A stretch of DNA of 64,000 nucleotides from Antennarius striatus. Lineage: Eukaryota > Chordata > Actinopteri > Lophiiformes > Antennariidae. Location of the stretch: positions 3,201,001 to 3,265,000 of the forward strand of contig NC_090780.1 of NCBI RefSeq assembly GCF_040054535.1, in the 5' to 3' direction. Within the stretch, counting starts at the first letter, position 1; every line of letters starts with the position of its first letter. A model generated the notes under the pieces. The model was given only the letters and a program-made list of their open reading frames with translations, was not told where the DNA came from and did no database searches. The translations under genes and the position numbers were made by a program. Positions 62,780-64,000 of this stretch are shown piece after piece.

Positions 62780-63113
62780 GATGATGCTGACTGTTCTGTC
62801 ACCGATTGTTGGGAGAGACGCGGACACTGGATCACGTTCAGCCCTGCGGTGGTGAACTATGTGGGACCAAAACAACGATTTACTGACGGCTAGCTGCGTC
62901 TCTCTGACCTAGCGGTGTGCATACCGGGAGTGTTGGAAGAGGAACTCCCAGCTGGCGGAAAACGTCCCGTTTCAAGCGTTTTTAGCTCCACGGAAATGTA
63001 AACGGAAGTATCAGGACAAAATAACAGGTGAAGCTCTGGAGACCATCAAGACAAACGGGCTAACTTGGCACACGAGTTGAATGGAAAGAAAGACCCCATC
63101 CACTTAACGGAAA

Positions 63114-63121
63114 TGACGTCA
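63114..63121. promoter_or_regulatory. Consensus CRE (TGACGTCA) upstream of manbal
   Basis: A perfect palindromic cAMP-response element about 335 bp upstream of the manbal ATG. A consensus-like ETS site, ACGGAAGT, lies at 63002-63009. Both are typical of housekeeping promoters. Function is inferred from motif and position. Confidence 0.45.
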
Positions 63122-63482
63122 TAAAGAATTCTGTTTCCTGTTCGCGAAATTGTTATTGAAATGTCGCCACCTAGCGTTTATTATCCTATCTACACATTAC
63201 ACCTCCGGTATATTCTGTACTGAAACCTCTGTGCTAACTGTTGTTGCTGAGGTTTAAACAATAAAAAAAAACTACGTTAAGTCTCTATATTGCAAAAATC
63301 TAACAAAAAAAACAGACAATACGCCTTTTTTTGCAGAAAACAAAAAATGGTGGTAATCGAGACCCGTGTTTGTTGTGCACATGCAGCAGTAATTTAATTT
63401 ATTTTTTTTAATTTCAATGTACTATTCTGATCCCGGTTGGGAAAGTATTAATCCATTCCAGCACACACATTGTTAGTTAGTC

Positions 63483-63770
63483 ACATTCACATATACATAG
63501 TGTGTGCAGCCCATAACACACACACACACAAGGGACCTGTAAGCATTTAGTTAAGAGGGAGGGTAGAGTGGTGGGCAGCTCCGTCATGGTGGGCCCCAAT
63601 GAGCAGCTTATAAATGGGATGGTGCCTTGCTCAAGGATGCCTAGGCAGTGCTCGGGAGGTGAGCTGACACCTCCCACTGTCAGCTCACACTCCAAGGTGA
63701 CTGGGCTGGAAATGGAATCGAACCACCAAACCTGCAGTCATTGGACGACCCGCTCTACCAACTGAGCCAC
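63483..63770 (-). mobile_element. tRNA-derived SINE
   Basis: Read on the minus strand, the head begins GTGGCTCAGTTGGTAGAGC, with an A box (TGGCTCAGTTGG, 63769-63758) and a perfect B box (GGTTCGATTCC, 63724-63714) at tRNA-like spacing. The body continues with CTTGAGCAAGGCACC, a motif common in fish SINEs, and reaches a (TG)n-rich end. The 3' boundary is uncertain. The head is not a functional tRNA: the acceptor stem does not pair across the unit. Confidence 0.75.
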
Positions 63771-64000
63771 TGATGAGTCATCCTGTTTTTAAAGTTGTCT
63801 ATAATTTGGAAGGAATTAATCTGGGTCAATTGTAAGTAGAAAATAATGTATGTTTTAAAACCACAATTTTAGAGCATTGCAGCTTCTCATAATAAGTTCG
63901 AGGTTTACCCTTGTACACAAGCTACACAACAGACTTGTATTTGCTGGTGAATGTTTTCCTGTGAATCATACTGTATATTTTTTTTATTTGAAATTAGAAA

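Noticed and set aside
63700..63770. tRNA gene on the minus strand
   Set aside because: A and B boxes are good, but the acceptor stem does not pair and the body continues as a SINE.

Overview
The window is nuclear DNA from a teleost fish, probably a percomorph. It has intron-containing vertebrate genes with GT-AG splice sites, very dense (CA)n/(TG)n microsatellites, fish-type LINE/SINE remnants, a small inverted-repeat transposon family, and a compact src gene. No bacterial, organellar or viral gene organisation is seen.

Three protein-coding genes can be assembled, all on the minus strand. (1) apcdd1l (APCDD1-like, a membrane Wnt/BMP-inhibitor family) has coding exons at 15794-15734, 9642-9468, 7558-7039 and 6355-5582. 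The model gives 509 aa in frame, with a signal-peptide exon about 6 kb upstream of the rest. (2) src has eleven coding exons from 54589 to 45949. They give 544 aa with SH4, unique, SH3, SH2 and kinase domains and the regulatory tail tyrosine. A non-coding first exon ends at 60862 in a CpG-rich promoter region. An 18-nt neural-type N1 microexon is predicted at 51665-51648, directly behind a CU-repeat tract. (3) manbal has exons at 62779-62630 and 62290-62180 and gives an 86-aa single-pass membrane protein. src and manbal are also neighbours in mammals. apcdd1l lies elsewhere on human chromosome 20, so the apcdd1l-src junction marks a rearrangement relative to mammals.

Layout: 1-5.6 kb is gene-free, with a long (TG)n tract and a candidate inverted-repeat element. 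apcdd1l occupies 5.6-15.8 kb. From 15.8 to about 43.5 kb there is a gene-free stretch of about 27.7 kb with many microsatellites, retroposon tails, one copy and one fragment of a short inverted-repeat element, and a duplicated ~50-bp motif. src, including a probable long 3' UTR, runs from about 43.5 to 61 kb. manbal and its upstream region with a consensus CRE occupy 62.2-63.1 kb, and a tRNA-derived SINE lies at 63.5-63.8 kb.

Most other open frames are (CA)n read-through or antisense shadows. The most interesting items are the src N1 microexon with its CU tract, the transposon debris in the same intron, and the rebuilt apcdd1l first exon.
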